From Megalonaias nervosa (taxonomy: Eukaryota > Mollusca > Bivalvia > Unionida > Unionidae), in contig JAECUM010031941.1 of the NCBI GenBank assembly GCA_016617855.1, positions 1 to 64,000 of the forward strand: DNA of 64,000 nucleotides, given 5' to 3'. The translations under genes and the position numbers were made by a program. The notes below the pieces were generated by a model. It worked only from the letters and a program-made list of their open reading frames with translations, did not search any database and was not told where the DNA came from. Below, piece by piece: positions 14,393 to 47,639 of the stretch. Each line of letters opens with the position of its first letter. The stretch's first letter is position 1.

Positions 14393-16386
14393 TGTATCAT
14401 ATCGAATAATTTATCGTTACCTTTGAATCATTAAAAAAGTCCTTTGGTGTGGTGCATATACCTCCTTTTCATGTTATCCATTTGCGTGGGATTTAATTCA
14501 TAGAATCAATACCATATATGTTTTCTGGGTTCTAACTGTTTTCGGTTTAATCTGAGCTAAACTAATAGTTTCAGTGATCATCGTACACTTTTTAAACCAG
14601 TGACTATATTTGTCGAAAATGTTTTGTGATTGTCTCTCTACGTGATTACCCGATGTAGTTTAAAACAAAATGCAGCTATCATCGCTCTTTTTCCACGTTA
14701 ATACAGACGCTTTTATCTTTTATCTATTCTAGTAGGTTAGTAGATTTACTTGAAATTCTTTAAAACAATACACTGGCAATGAAAAGAAAAACATTTTGGC
14801 ATTCTAGATATCCCACATGAGCATGTAAGTACTGCGCTAACATCTATTCTATCAATATGTCGATTAATCTGACTCTTGTTCGACCTTGTTAATGGTTTCG
14901 TTGATCGTATTTTCTAAGAGAAGTATTCAGTATAAATTAGATGACTGGAGTTTAAAACCTCTAACTCTAAACTGATTATGTGTGATGTCCTTGACAAAAT
15001 AACGACTTCATCCCTATAACGGCAAGTTTGGAAACTCCTCCTGAACTTCATTGATTGGTTCGTATCATCACATTAACGCGGTACATGGTGTGTAAACCTT
15101 GACAATACATATATAATAATATAATATAACAATATAGTCACTCTTTCTCAATCGGTGCTAATGGAATTTAGGTCACAAGGAATAACGGAGATGAACATAC
15201 GGATATAAGGCAAATCTGCAACGACTGTTGGGGCATTAGATTGTCTCAGAAAGACCCTATTTTAACTAAATTTGCGTTAAACCTAGACATATACACACCT
15301 GTATATGTGATATTTACTTTTTATTCTTGTTATTATTTTTGTTCTTGTTATTATTATTATCGACATCGTCATCGTCGTCGTCATCATCACCATCATCGAC
15401 AGCAGCAGCATCGGTAGCATCGTAGTGGATCTCATCGTTGAAGTCTTTTCAACATCAATTATTTATATTATAACACTTTCTTTCTTCAGTGACTAAACCA
15501 TTTTAATCCTTTAAAACAACAGGTACACTGCGAGTTTATGAACATTTCTAGCTTATCTTCTTACCTGAATTCTCACGTCGCATTTGTTAATATGGTGTAA
15601 ACGACCTAAGTTAAATTATCTCATCAACAATGTCGTTTTGGGTTTCGACAAGACATGACCCGTGCAATACGTTTGTGGCAATCCAGTGTTCACACGGATG
15701 TATGTTTTTCTGCCAGATTTCAAAGAAAAATATTATCGTCGAGAAATTAGTCTAAAACGTGCTTGAACCATGTTTATATAGATATGTACTGTGACCACCT
15801 TTATTCGATCATCTTTTTCTTCTCCAGAGAAGCAATGGTATCTTTGATGGCAATCACTCTGAAAAGTTAGTTACTAGAACATGCAGTGAAAATGGTCCAA
15901 ATGTTAGTTTGTCTGACAATCGTGGACTTTAAAAGTGTTCCAACATTATAATGTGCAAACTCGTTGCAATTTCATTAGTTATGGACTCCTAACACTTCAG
16001 TAAAAAAATTTTGGTCAAATTTTAAACGAACTATGCTACGTGATGAATTTTTCATATGAATGTGTAGAAATAAAATTATTGTTACTATATTGTAAACAAT
16101 AAACGACTCTTACTCTTGTCATGTTAGAATTAAAACTAAGTGAAGAGTTTAAATTCTGATAATAAAAGGTAATCACTATAAATACACCCACCAAAAGATC
16201 CAAGGAAGTTTTTGTTAAATGTCTCTTTTTATCTAATTCTTGTTTCTGTTTCCTGTGATTGGTATTTTTATTATTGTTTCTCTTTGCTTTTCTCTTCTTA
16301 ATCTATCTTTGGTTGCAATGTGATATGCAGTAAAAGGTCATTAAAGATGTCGTCTTACGTTATTTCAAAACAGGTAAAACCTCAGT

Positions 16387-16389
<3 letters not shown>

Positions 16390-16441
<52 letters not shown>
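16390..16441. repeat. (GA)n microsatellite
   Basis: Pure GA run, the right-arm equivalent of the (CT)n at 5534-5585. Confidence 0.95.
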
Positions 16442-16446
<5 letters not shown>

Positions 16447-17212
16447 CATTCATGCATGATCATCTACAGCTTATTCCTTACTTTTTATTTTGTACAAATA
16501 AATATTGGAAATAGAGTTCTATAGAAACCTTAGTTAAATAACCAATATGCAATACTACTTTGCATGTGCAATATGGAAATGAATGTCAAATTATGCAAAA
16601 TCGATGTAGCCTATAGTTCTAAGTGAAAGTATAATTATAAATCATTTTCTTGAATTTATTTAATAATTAAATTAGTACATCACATCTAAGTAAGTTAAAC
16701 AAGCTCATTGTACTGTCTTATTAAAACAAAAACTAAGAAAAATAAAGCAGAAATAAACAAAACAAAATTTAAACAAAATCGTCTGATGTCCTTTGGAAAC
16801 TCGGGTGTCAGTACATCAGACTAAAAACTGTCGCCATTTTCATTCCGAAAAAACTTATTATTGACTGTATAAACAATGCGGACTAATATTGCGAAAACTT
16901 GCCGACAGAACAGAATTATGATAATTAATTATAAATTTACTACGTTTCTAGCCACAATTAATTTGTAGGAACAACCATGCTTGACAAACTGGATTCTTGG
17001 GGAAAAGGTTTACAAAGTGTTAAAAATAAAGGAAAGCGTTCAAATGAAATCATGTTAACAATTCTTGTGTTGCAGCAAGGGGTGCATTATTATCAACATT
17101 GAAACTTAGTGTAATCAAAGGATAGAAGATAAAAGAATATATACGACAACAGTTGATAAGTTCGAGGTAAATACCAAAAATTATATCAGAAGAGATAAGT
17201 CAAGCCTTCATT

Positions 17213-38112
<20,900 letters not shown>

Positions 38113-38393
38113 CTAAAATTTACGAAACATTGTGAATATTAGGAAGTTTCTACTACTACTCTACTGCGAAACCAGTCTGCAAAGGGTCTTCAAGAAACAT
38201 CAAGATTTTGTTATTTGTGTAAATCTGTACATTATTAAAGGGTTAAATATCTATATAATTGAAACTTAGAGGTCCATTCATGCTCTCCTTTATGCATATG
38301 TACTATTCCTAGCACATACTGCTTTTCACAAGGGCAAAATGACATTTGTTGATTTGTTACGTACACTTAACATATTTAAAGATACTACAAAGT

Positions 38394-38655
38394 CCGGGGG
38401 GTCCCGGGTGGCCGAGTGGTCTAAAGCCCTCACCGTTACGGATCACTGCCATCTCACCTCTGCGTGGAATCGAGTCTCGGATTCGGCCAATGTGGGTATG
38501 TGAGAAAGCTTGCCAGTAGCTTCTCGTGGGTCGGTGGTTCATTCCGGGGTTTTCCCGGGTTCTTCCTCCACCATTAATACTGACCGCCATGTATAGCCTA
38601 TCTTGTGCTGAAAAATGGCGTTAAATCTTACAACAACAACAACAACAACAACTAC
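38394..38655 (+). mobile_element. tRNA-derived SINE family S1, copy a
   Basis: Starts with a tRNA-like head (GTGGCCGAGTGGTCTAAAGC as A-box region, GGAATCGAGTCTCGG as B-box region). It continues with a body containing AAGCTTGCCAGTAGC and ends in GTTAAATCTT plus an (ACA)n tail at 38628-38655. Such a tail suggests mobilisation by a LINE with a short-repeat 3' end. Confidence 0.85.
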
Positions 38656-38724
38656 AAGGTCCTGAAAGACGTTGAATGTTTAAATATGAAGTAATATGTC
38701 AAAATTATCCCCAAATGTACTAAC

Positions 38725-38895
38725 ATCTACGATAATTATGCACAGAAGTTGCACAGAATTGCAGTGAAAGAACATTTCTCTTCCCTTGGCAATACTCCCA
38801 GTGACATTTTGCTAACTGCAGCTGACCACAACCGTAATTGGACTTCCGAAACCAGGAGAGAAAAGTAATCGTACTGGACACCGCGCCTAAGAACA
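38725..38895 (-). CDS. Possible further upstream receptor exon
   Basis: A 171-nt open stretch follows acceptor TTGTTTGCAG and ends at a weak donor GAT/GTTAGT. Read in the one open frame it encodes a Cys-containing segment (GCGQLQLAKC ... CQGKRNVLSLQFC). It would leave one base, which fits the two bases opening the lectin exon at 38112. The donor is poor and no domain is recognised, so this may be chance. No signal-peptide exon is visible between here and 39.4 kb. Confidence 0.3.
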
Positions 38896-39552
38896 CTGCA
38901 AACAAGCAGCTTTAATCAACAAGACTTCAAACGGGCACAAACAAGCAAGTAATATAAACATGATCATATCCATTTTGAGTCCATACTTTTCAATCAAGAA
39001 ATTGATTCATAAATTTGTCGTTCATTTACTTACCTATAATCACTACTTTTTGTAGTTCTTGATGGTATGAATATTATTGTTGCGGTTATTGTCAATAAGG
39101 AGACAATGAATTATCCAGGATGTAATCGATGGCTACATTACTTGGTAGTAAGAAACAGGTGTCGCTTTTGCTCATTTTTTTTATAGGTCAAGAACAAGCA
39201 TCGAAGTCAAAATCAAAAAGACATGATATCAGCAAATTTGAAATAATAGTTCCATTCGATCCTTAATCACGTAAAGGTTTGTAAATTTGAGGTTTTATAT
39301 TTTGTGTTTATTTTTTCCTCCGTTTCTTAATTTTGCCTGAGACAAATACTCAGAGATTAGACAGCGCCCAGTTTAGTTAAAAGGGGTGCGTCATTTTACT
39401 CGAAAACACTCAGATATACTCAACACTCAAATTATGCTCAAATACACTCAAATACACATATTAAATATATCTTAAGTAGTATATTTATGTATGTAGAAAA
39501 GTTTTTAACATTAACTGATGAATGTAAACACTATAAGCCTCCAGTTTCTCCC

Positions 39553-40001
39553 ACAGGGGTTCGTGTCGTTGCTTACAATTTATCCGTCATACATGTACTA
39601 CATAACAACTACGAGGGAGGACACTTTCCTTTCTCGCGCGACCTATTTATAACTTTTATAACTTATTTTCGTTTTTCCAGTCAGAAGGCGGTTTTAATTT
39701 CAGCGCGTTGTTCTTGCATATTAAGCGGACGCGATCATGGCCATGTCGAGCAGTAGCGTGCGAAAATGGTCTGACATTCCTTAACGGTATGACAGAAAGC
39801 CAAACTTTGGATACACATACAAAGTCGAATGCCTGAGCTAAAGATCGGTACCAAATTTGTTACGCTAAACGAAATGTAGCTTGAAATATCAGCGTTTATT
39901 TTTATATAGATCGAGCGAGAAAATAGAGAAGTGTCCTCCCTTGTAGCTATTGTATAGTACATGTATGACAGGTAAATTGTAAGAAACGATAAGAGCCCCT
40001 G
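39553..40001. mobile_element. Nested 449-bp inverted-repeat (MITE-like) element
   Basis: Begins CACAGGGGTTCGTGTCGTT and ends with the complementary AACGATAAGAGCCCCTGTG. The inverted similarity continues for about 100 bp on each side (TACATGTACTA, GAGGACACTT). CAGGGG ends are seen in hAT-like elements, but the eight-base target duplication is not evident. It splits the left terminal repeat of the larger element, so it arrived later. Confidence 0.7.
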
Positions 40002-41009
40002 TGCATTCTAGTTTTTGGACTGTTGACGTTATTTGCATCCACTCTATTAATAACTACGAGCACGTGACATGAACTGGACATGCTTTATGTCTGCAAATGG
40101 TATATGTAAGACTAATCTGGATACGTTTTTTTTAAATATTTTTTTTAATTTTATTTTATTATTTTTCATGAATCATTATTTTTTTGTCCTTTTTTTGATT
40201 GGCCCATTAACGTTCTCGGACTCCCCAAGTCGGCAAATAACGTACTCGACCAACTATTGATATAAATAGGTATGTGGATGTAATGTTCTATTTTTCAACG
40301 GTCATTTCATTTGTGTTGTATTTATACGTTTCTTTCAACGGTTATTTACTTTGCAATATAAATACCGGGAATCATAGTCTCTGTTCTCTTAAGGCCGTTA
40401 ATTGAGTTAAATAGATATTTTTAAACAATATAAGCAAAGAGACAAAGCAAGCATTTCTAATTCTGATGTAATTTTTTTTGGGGGGGGGTATACCATTTTT
40501 AATCTTTGCCTGTCTTTGCCGTGTCTCTTTCCTTCTCTGAAAATTAACCGTAATTCAATATTTTATTTATATAAATTTATTATCAGCAGTAAATATTCGA
40601 CATTCTCTTTTTATCCAATTTAGTACCTATAAAATTCTATAGAATGAACATTTTTTGACGACATTTAAGGTGCCGAACATTCACCAATCACGATTGAACA
40701 TATTAGTATTAAATTGGAGATCCACAAGTAATGTTTAAAGTAATCTGAGTAATTAAGCCTACATGACGACGTTGACATAAATTTAATTAACTCGAAGAGT
40801 AAGCTGTTGACAAGAAAAACCAAAATATGCAATATTTTTACTTTCTATTTCATTGATCAATAACAATAAAGTGTATGCAATTTATTTTTCAGCAATATCA
40901 AGTGTTACGAAGCCATACAAAATGTTAAAAGTCAAATTCTGTACATAGAACAAATTGCCCTTATTTTGTAACTGTTCATATAGGTAATAAATTACTTAAT
41001 AGTGTTACC

Positions 41010-41270
41010 TGACTACGCTCGTACAAAAGTAACAAAGAAAAGAGTGAAGCCAATAAGCGTTGTAAAATTTAACAAATATTTTTTTTTCCTAGAAAAACAA
41101 GGTAAAATATGAAAAAGAACTTACGGTTTATGAACCTAATCCAAAATTAATCCTAGAATTAATGAATATAAGTCCTGACAATAAAAAGTCCTAAGTGAAT
41201 CACAGTTCGAATCCCGATGAAGTTCCAAGATGGAAGGCGATGACGTCTTCTATAACCTCTTTTGTGTTGA
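41010..41270 (-). repeat. Dispersed repeat family R1, copy d
   Basis: Reverse complement matches copy a across about 250 bp, including TTTGTTACTTTTGTACGAGC, AAACCGTAAGTTC, GAACTTCATCGGGATTCGAA and GTGATTCACTTAGGAC. It sits inside the terminal-inverted-repeat element. Confidence 0.6.
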
Positions 41271-41866
41271 CGTGTCAACAGTTCTTTGTTGAATCACCAA
41301 AAATAATAATCCGGCTTTTGAATTCCGAATAATTTCCAATAAATGTCTTTGTCCGAGAATTCGAATGAGATCAAGTGCTTTCCAAGGAGAATAAATTATT
41401 AATTCCGAAAATTAGAAAAATCCAAATCAAGCTGGCAACAACACAAAAATGCCTTTCAGCTCCGAAGATATTAATTACGACTGACTAAAACTATAATAAC
41501 ATGTGTTAATAAGGCCAACTGATACACAAAACAATGTCCCGGATGAGGGTCAATCCTCTGGGAAACCCTAATTGACACGTTATTTTACACGTAGGCCAGA
41601 TATGACCTTGACTGAAAATCAGTGATTTCTTCACTGAGAATGAATTTAAAAAAATAAGAAGTTGTTTACATTACAGGTGTTACTGGTACGAGATCTAGGT
41701 CACCGATTGATACAATGTAAACAAGCTACTGGCTTGCTTACAGTCAAACAGAACTAAACAAAATTTTCTGAAAATGTAAAATCTAGTGAATAAAGTTATC
41801 ATTACAATAACATGTAATTGAATAAATTAAAAAAATAAATTTAAAACTAACAAACAAGTAATTAAA

Positions 41867-42169
41867 TTACATATACGTAACAATAGTCAATTTATCTTTC
41901 TGTTTTTGCCTCTTGTTTATGCGTCGTTCTCGCTGGCCAGGCTTCTCTGCTATTCTCTTTGCTTTGAAAATACAAAAGTACCAACGACAAGTGACTACAT
42001 CACTTGATACCGGTTGAGGATTAAGCGCCATCCAATTAAAAAACACCCTTACGCTTTCTTCTAGTACAGTGCTTTTCCCCCTTTTTTGTAACTTGTCTAA
42101 GATTGTCCGAAACAATATGAATGGATTTTTCTGACTCCGCCTTTCTTGATTCCCATATTCCACAGTCAT
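41867..42169 (-). pseudogene. Basic open frame downstream of OTU-like frame
   Basis: One hundred codons on the same strand as the OTU-like frame and about 225 bp after it. It has FFNWMALNPQPVSSDVV and a Lys/Arg-rich end (RERRINKRQKQKDK). It could be the C-terminal part of the same protein after frame damage, or a separate protein. Not recognised. Confidence 0.3.
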
Positions 42170-42394
42170 AAAAAAACTGATTTGCTTTCGGTATTACGCC
42201 TTTCAAAATTTGATGTATTGTCTAATTTTTACAAAACAATATTGCACTTTGGGCCAGAAGGAACCTCATCTAGAAGTTTCTCAGAGTTAGTGATTTTCTC
42301 ATAAACGTCCTTTGTTGACAACCATTTCTCATACGGAACATGTTTATTAACTTCCCATTGTTCATTAACGGACATTACTTCTTCCGATGAATGA

Positions 42395-43085
42395 ACATTG
42401 TCGCATCTGGTGCAATGCTAGGAACTGTTGTGAATTGTAGACTGAAACAAGCTGTAGGAATCTTTCTGGTGGATAAATGGAGGACCTCTGTCATTGTGAT
42501 TTGTAGAGGAATAGCAACAGTTGGCATCGTTAGTATATTTAGATGCAGTGAAATGGATGGAGTTGTCTATGTTTGTAGACAGACCAAATTGATGAGCTGG
42601 TGAACTATGGGCAGTATGTTGAAAGGTTCCCAGTTTCAGAATTGGTACAAAGTGGTTGAGAGTCAACGTCATTTGTGTTTGATGGCCTTTTCTGGTCCAC
42701 ATAATGACTAGAAGATGTTGTACAGCCTGATCGTAAAATTCAGGTTCCAATAAAATGGTCATCCATTGGTGTGCTTTGTCATTTGTTCCATTCATATTTG
42801 GGTGAAGCGACTATTGGTGACCCAATAACATTTGTCATCGCCATCAAAGTCCAAATTGACGAGTTTTCCCTACTGCTGTAACACTAATTGACTTGATTTG
42901 CATACGTTGGTGAAACTAGGCAGAATTCATTGTATTCAGTTTGTATGTGTAGCGATCGGCCTTTAGAATCATATATAATACTGTTCCAATACGGAGCTCA
43001 CATGCCATATCTTCATTTCCACTAAGTGCTGTTGAAACTGAATTGAACAGGCAATTTCCATCACCGTTAGCAAAGACTAGAATCC
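42395..43085 (-). pseudogene. OTU-type cysteine protease-like gene, frameshifted
   Basis: OTU proteases remove ubiquitin and related modifiers using a Cys-His pair. The minus strand has FANGDGNCLFNSVSTAL at about 43075-43025, matching the OTU active-site motif (Asp-Gly-Asn-Cys) with the catalytic Cys present, followed by NEDMACELR. Further on, SSIWTLMAMTNVIGSPIV and MNGTNDKAHQWMTILLEPEF match the middle of large OTU-like proteins common in invertebrate transposon-rich genomes. NHFVPIL at about 42657-42637 supplies the expected late His. The frame breaks near 42925 and again near 42790, with stops between. I infer a decayed element-borne gene. Confidence 0.6.
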
Positions 43086-44639
43086 CATAGAATGATGAGA
43101 ATGTTATGTTGTAATGTTTGGTCTTTGTAACGAGCGAGTAAATTTAAATTTATAAAAACACAACTGGGAATACAACAGAAGTAAAGGGGAAATATACTAT
43201 TAATACATTTTTATATACAGATTAATAAACTTATATATTGCATACTCAACATTTTGAAACTGCTCTTGTACTACCACTATATTTATTGAGTTAAAGATGA
43301 CTCGTTTCCACTCCGCAACTTGTGATTGTAATACGCGTGGACGCTTGGTAATCGGATTAGAGCTGCACCTCACTAGCATATACCATAAATTTTATATCAA
43401 CAGTGACTACATTTCAGTACTGCAAGTTTTAAAACGTCTGTCGTTGTACTGCCGCTGTGTTAATTGAGTTAAAATAGATATTAAAAAGAAAACGATCAAC
43501 TCATGACGAAGCAAACAGTTTCTAATTCATATATATTTATTCATACTAACAGTAAATATTTTACAGTAAATCTGTCATTGTTTGACAAAGCATAACAATG
43601 GCACATATAGCTTGACAAAGTCATACAAAGTGATAAAAAAAAGTGTGTACTATTGTTGAAGGGTGTGTTTCCTGCATAAATTAACAAAAGAAAAATATTA
43701 GATTTGCAACATATACCCTAAAGCATGACTGGTAATTAGGATACAAATTAAGTCCGAATCCGTTGAATCTTAGAAAGGCATACAAAGCCTGACAAAATCG
43801 GAACAAATATGTTTATTATTATTATTATTACAATGTGCACATCCACCATTCAATATAAAGAGTCACAAGTAGAAATTAAGGTGTCACTTAGATTACTTTA
43901 CTAATGATAACAAAAGCAATCTATGAAAGTTTAGGTATTCATCCCTACAACTATCTCTTATTTCATTTGACTATATGAACATGCTATTAAGTGTATAATT
44001 AACATCTGTCCAAAATATAGTGCAGTGAATTTATTTTATTCGACATGTACCCAGAACTAAGTCCATAGGCTTCATTCCAATTTGTATTATTTTTATTACG
44101 TTATTTTAATGTTAGAACACCATTTGCTAAAAATAAAAAAGTCAATCAAAACGCGCGTGAGATGTCAATATTCAAATAAATTAAAGATATCCATGAAATT
44201 GAATTATTATCATAAACTAATGCTTTGTATGCTTTCAAACCAAAATATGGAAAAAGAACTAAAGGTTAACGAACAAAATTGTATCCTTCCATTTTATTCT
44301 TGGGTATACTTACAGTCCATGTCACGTGCTCGTAGTTATTAATAGAGTGGATTCAAATCACGTCAACAGTCAGTAACGGAGAAAGTGGAGGCTTGAAATG
44401 ATTGCTTTCATCAATTAATGATTAAAAACTGGTCTATGTATATAAATATACACCAAAAGATATATTTAACGTGTATATTTGAGTGTATTGAGTATATTTC
44501 AGTGTATTTGAGTAAAAACACGTGCCGAGTTCAAAGTTAGTTTTGCACTCTTTGTTGTCAGTTTGTTGCACAAACACACACGTCACCGTACACCCCCATC
44601 TTGTTTACTCTAACACTTTCTTCCTTTCCGGTTTTCTGT

Positions 44640-44890
44640 CTTCCTCTTTAGGGACCCCAAGTGGAAGAGTAATCTGAGGGCTCGCCTTTATAGATTACGC
44701 AAAACATCTCACTTCTGTCCATGTGAGTTTGATCATCCTCTGGACCAAAAATGTGTATGTTAGAAAGCGTGACAGCAGGGTCCAGTGGTTTGTTGGTTCT
44801 CCCTCAGTTACTAAAGGATTTTTCCTACATTAAATATAATGGTGGACATTTGTAGGGTGGAGGTGTGCGCTCTTTATAAAGATTTACAAA
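44640..44890 (+). mobile_element. SINE family S1, copy b (degraded)
   Basis: Diverged copy of 38394-38655. A GGGACCCCAAGTGG-AGAGT head, ATCTCACTTCTG, the TGTATGTTAGAAAGCGTGACAGCAGG region and the ending AAAGATTTACAAAAC correspond in order. Confidence 0.6.
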
Positions 44891-44899
44891 ACTTACACT

Positions 44900-45215
44900 A
44901 CCTTTGGGGTTAGAGCGTCCGCCTCGGATGCGGGAGGTCGCGGGTTCGAACCCCGGCCGAGTCACACCAAAGACTTACAAAAATGGTACTAAAAGCTGCC
45001 TCGCTTGTCACTCAGCATCAATAGATTAGCGTTAGGCCTTGTCGGCCTGGTGTCAGGATAATGTGACTGGGTGGGACATCATGCCACATGTCTGCGGCAT
45101 GATGCCCCAGTGCTAGACATCACTATAAACTGTCACACTGCAGACATCGTAGCGATATGACTGAAAAATTGTTGAAACTACGTTAAAAATCGAAATCACA
45201 CGCACACACACACTA
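44900..45215 (+). mobile_element. tRNA-derived SINE family S2, copy B
   Basis: The tRNA-like head has GGTTAGAGCGTCCGCCTC and a good B box (GGTTCGAACCC). The body is shared with copies A and C, and the tail is (CA)n. Flanks ACTACCTTTGGGGTTA (about 44897) and ACTACCTTTGGTGTTA (about 45212) look like a target-site duplication with one change. If so, the first bases of the head are missing or overlap the duplication. Confidence 0.85.
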
Positions 45216-45944
45216 CCTTTGGTGTTACAAACTGACTTACGTTGTTGATAATCTAAATGCCTGATAGCAGCGCATGCTATTGCAATTCATTCGCCCTAAT
45301 AGAGGGATAAACGTTGCTAACAATTATCAACACAACACGTCATGATAAAAAATGTATCTAATTAAACATTCACATAACGGTTCTCAATGACGTCCAAGTC
45401 TGTTCCACAAAGAGACACGGAGATGGGGGTGTTCGTTGACACGTATGTGCGCCTGAGGATTTCTGTCATTTCTCTCTTTAGTAAGGTCAGGTTAGGGGTA
45501 GTTCGAGTGTATGGTATATTTTCGTTTGGAGGTGTACACGAAATCATTCATATAGCTTTGATTGTTTCTTTGAATAAATTTCCAAATTTTCATATTGGCC
45601 ATGATTTAACCTTTTTAAATGTGCCTTTAAGTAATCCGTCCGTCAGTCTCGATTGAAATTACTTACAAATCTTGTTGATTTCTTATATTACTGACATATG
45701 AGATAATATTAATTAGTTTTCACTAGGTGGTAAATCGATATATTCGAAGTAGTGTATCATTCTGAAAATACCAGTCAATTGCTAGTTAATTAAATGAAAC
45801 GGATATTAGATTAGCGAGCACTTACTTCTGACTGATTTTAAACGTTGGAATTGTACGTTTTATAACAACTCCAAATTTAAATGTGAAGTCCTTTTAATTT
45901 CGTTTGAAACATCTTGTTTTTTTTACAGGGAAATACAGAAACAC
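45216..45944. other. Intergenic stretch, nothing certain
   Basis: AT-rich. A 61-codon minus-strand frame at 45362-45547 has an ordinary protein-like composition but no recognised domain or splice context. Confidence 0.4.
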
Positions 45945-46230
45945 AGAATGTTAGGAAAGTCACTCACTTCAGAGAGAAAGATGATGAAATAGAAAGAAAG
46001 ATATACAGGCGGGTGTATAGAAGGACAGACAAGAGATACACATATGGGCAAAATGAACAATCAAACAGATATACTGATGGACAGGTAAATTTCCCTGAAG
46101 CATCCAAGAGAAATAAAACTCTGAACAATAAAACCATGTTCATTTCAGATGTATCAAAGTTTCCTTAGCTTAGCAGCAACAGTGTGCGTTCATGACATAT
46201 GAATCTTGCAAGAGTGAAACTGCTTTAAAT
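45945..46230 (+). repeat. Dispersed repeat family R2, copy b
   Basis: Same-orientation match to 8455-8850 over most of its length. Confidence 0.55.
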
Positions 46231-46609
46231 TCTGTTCCATGCAGACGGTCACAGCATTTGAAGATCCGTAACAGAGGTAAATGGAATGCAGTATTAGAAT
46301 GCACCAAACAAATAAATATATATCGAAGTATTTTAGTTCCTCTTTTTGTTGAAAGAAAACATGCGCCGTTTCAATGGCCACACATTTAGCCGCTTCCTCC
46401 GTGGATGGGAGTGGGGATGGAGGAGGGTTTATTATATACAGATGGACCCGGGACAAAAATAAAAGTTCAGTATCAGTAACAACGGATGTAGTCCAAGTAT
46501 AAATATGATCTGAATCCTGTCAGTGTGTTAACCTTCAAGCATTGAATTGGAACTGCAGGTTTGAAGTGGAAAGATGAAATGTGAGTAGTAATATTTGGAT
46601 CTATATGGA

Positions 46610-46985
46610 CAAGAAAGGCACTTGGGGGACAAACGAGAAATTGAAATGGGTCAAGAATGGCTCCTAGGGGACAATATTAATTTAACACGGGAATGGCACT
46701 TGGGGGACAAAAGTGTTTATGGGGCAAATGGTAACAGTGCTACAAGTAGCTGACTTCAATTTAGGGTGACAGTAACATTGTTCAAGTTGACCACAATAGG
46801 CATACCAATCGGAAATCCCATATTAAATGAGCCCATAACTTTAACATGAGAATGGCACTTTGTAGACAGCCGTAGGTTTAACACGGAAATGGCATTTGGG
46901 GGACAATGAGAATTTAACATGGGAATAGCACTTGGGAGACAGAAGAATTTATTGGACAAAAGTGTTTATGGGACAACTGAATAAA
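46610..46985. repeat. Degenerate tandem repeat around GGCACTTGGGGGACAA
   Basis: Units of roughly 40-50 bp combine TTTAACA-GGGAATGG, CACTTGGGGGACAA and AAGTGTTTATGGG. About seven imperfect units are seen, interrupted near 46730-46840. It lies just outside the Polinton coding region and could be subterminal to it. Confidence 0.65.
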
Positions 46986-47639
46986 GACACAAAACACCTA
47001 TAACAATTATTTTTTTTATTAGAGTTTCTTTTCCAAAGAGCAGAGTTATCCTGCAAAGGGCCGTTGGGTTCTGTTAGCCAAATCGAGTTAACATGAGTGG
47101 TATCTCACTGGTTTCCTTTCTTTCCTCAAACGTCGTCTCACAGAGGGACCATACAGCAAGACTATCTTCAGCCAGCATTGCCTTTCCACATAAAGTCTTC
47201 TCTTCCAAATAGCTTATCTGTAATCTTAGCGACGGTCCAAGATGAAATCAGATACTTCAGATAGTCCGGCTTGAACAACATACGAATGTAGAGGTCTCTA
47301 CACTTGCTAACATGGTATACGTCTTCGAGTTTACACTTGTAAATATGGTATGCATCTTGATCGTGGTTGAGACCAGGTGAAGCCGTGGGACAAGGGCTCT
47401 TGTATTTATAGCTTAAGTCCGGATCGAAACTGGTTAAAATAGTTCACCAATCCAAAGCGGCGTTACAAAATCCAATCAGATCGCAGCGGCTCTTTCCCAA
47501 TCACAAGATAGCGATGAGTGACGTCACATGTATACAGAATTGCCAGCGTTCTTCCACAGTGAATCGATGCGACATAGTTTAAGAACGATTTTATTGTGGA
47601 TTTGTCTGATTCTCTTTTGTCTATGCAAGAATTTTTACC

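Larger units (their letters stand above)
39391..44520. mobile_element. Terminal-inverted-repeat element, about 5.1 kb, carrying an OTU-like frame
   Basis: The left end (39391-39552, then 40020-40080 after a nested insertion) matches the reverse complement of the right end (44318-44520). Aligned blocks include TTTTACTC, ATATACTCAA, TTAAATATATCTT, AAGCCTCCA-TTTCTCC and ACTCTATTAATAACTACGAGC. Ends carry repeated ACTCAAATAC words. Inside lie an OTU-like frame (42395-43085, minus), a basic downstream frame (41867-42169, minus), two diverged direct repeats (about 40370-40990 and 43250-43800) and an R1 copy. No transposase is recognised. Target duplications are not clear. Confidence 0.6.

Noticed and set aside
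16320..16514. Open frame with Arg-Glu repeats on plus strand
   Set aside because: Same cause, the (GA)n run.
38394..38475. Second tRNA gene candidate (Ser/Leu-like head)
   Set aside because: It continues into a SINE body with an (ACA)n tail and has a second diverged copy at 44640.
44905..44980. tRNA gene candidate
   Set aside because: A and B boxes are present, but it is the head of a repeated SINE with a shared body and tail, and no cloverleaf end is evident.
45362..45656. Overlapping 61- and 89-codon frames on opposite strands
   Set aside because: Composition is plausible on the minus strand, but no domain, splice signal or repeat partner supports either.
47518..47530. TGACGTCA site as a Polinton or host promoter element
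   Set aside because: A lone CRE word without a start site or TATA context is not enough.
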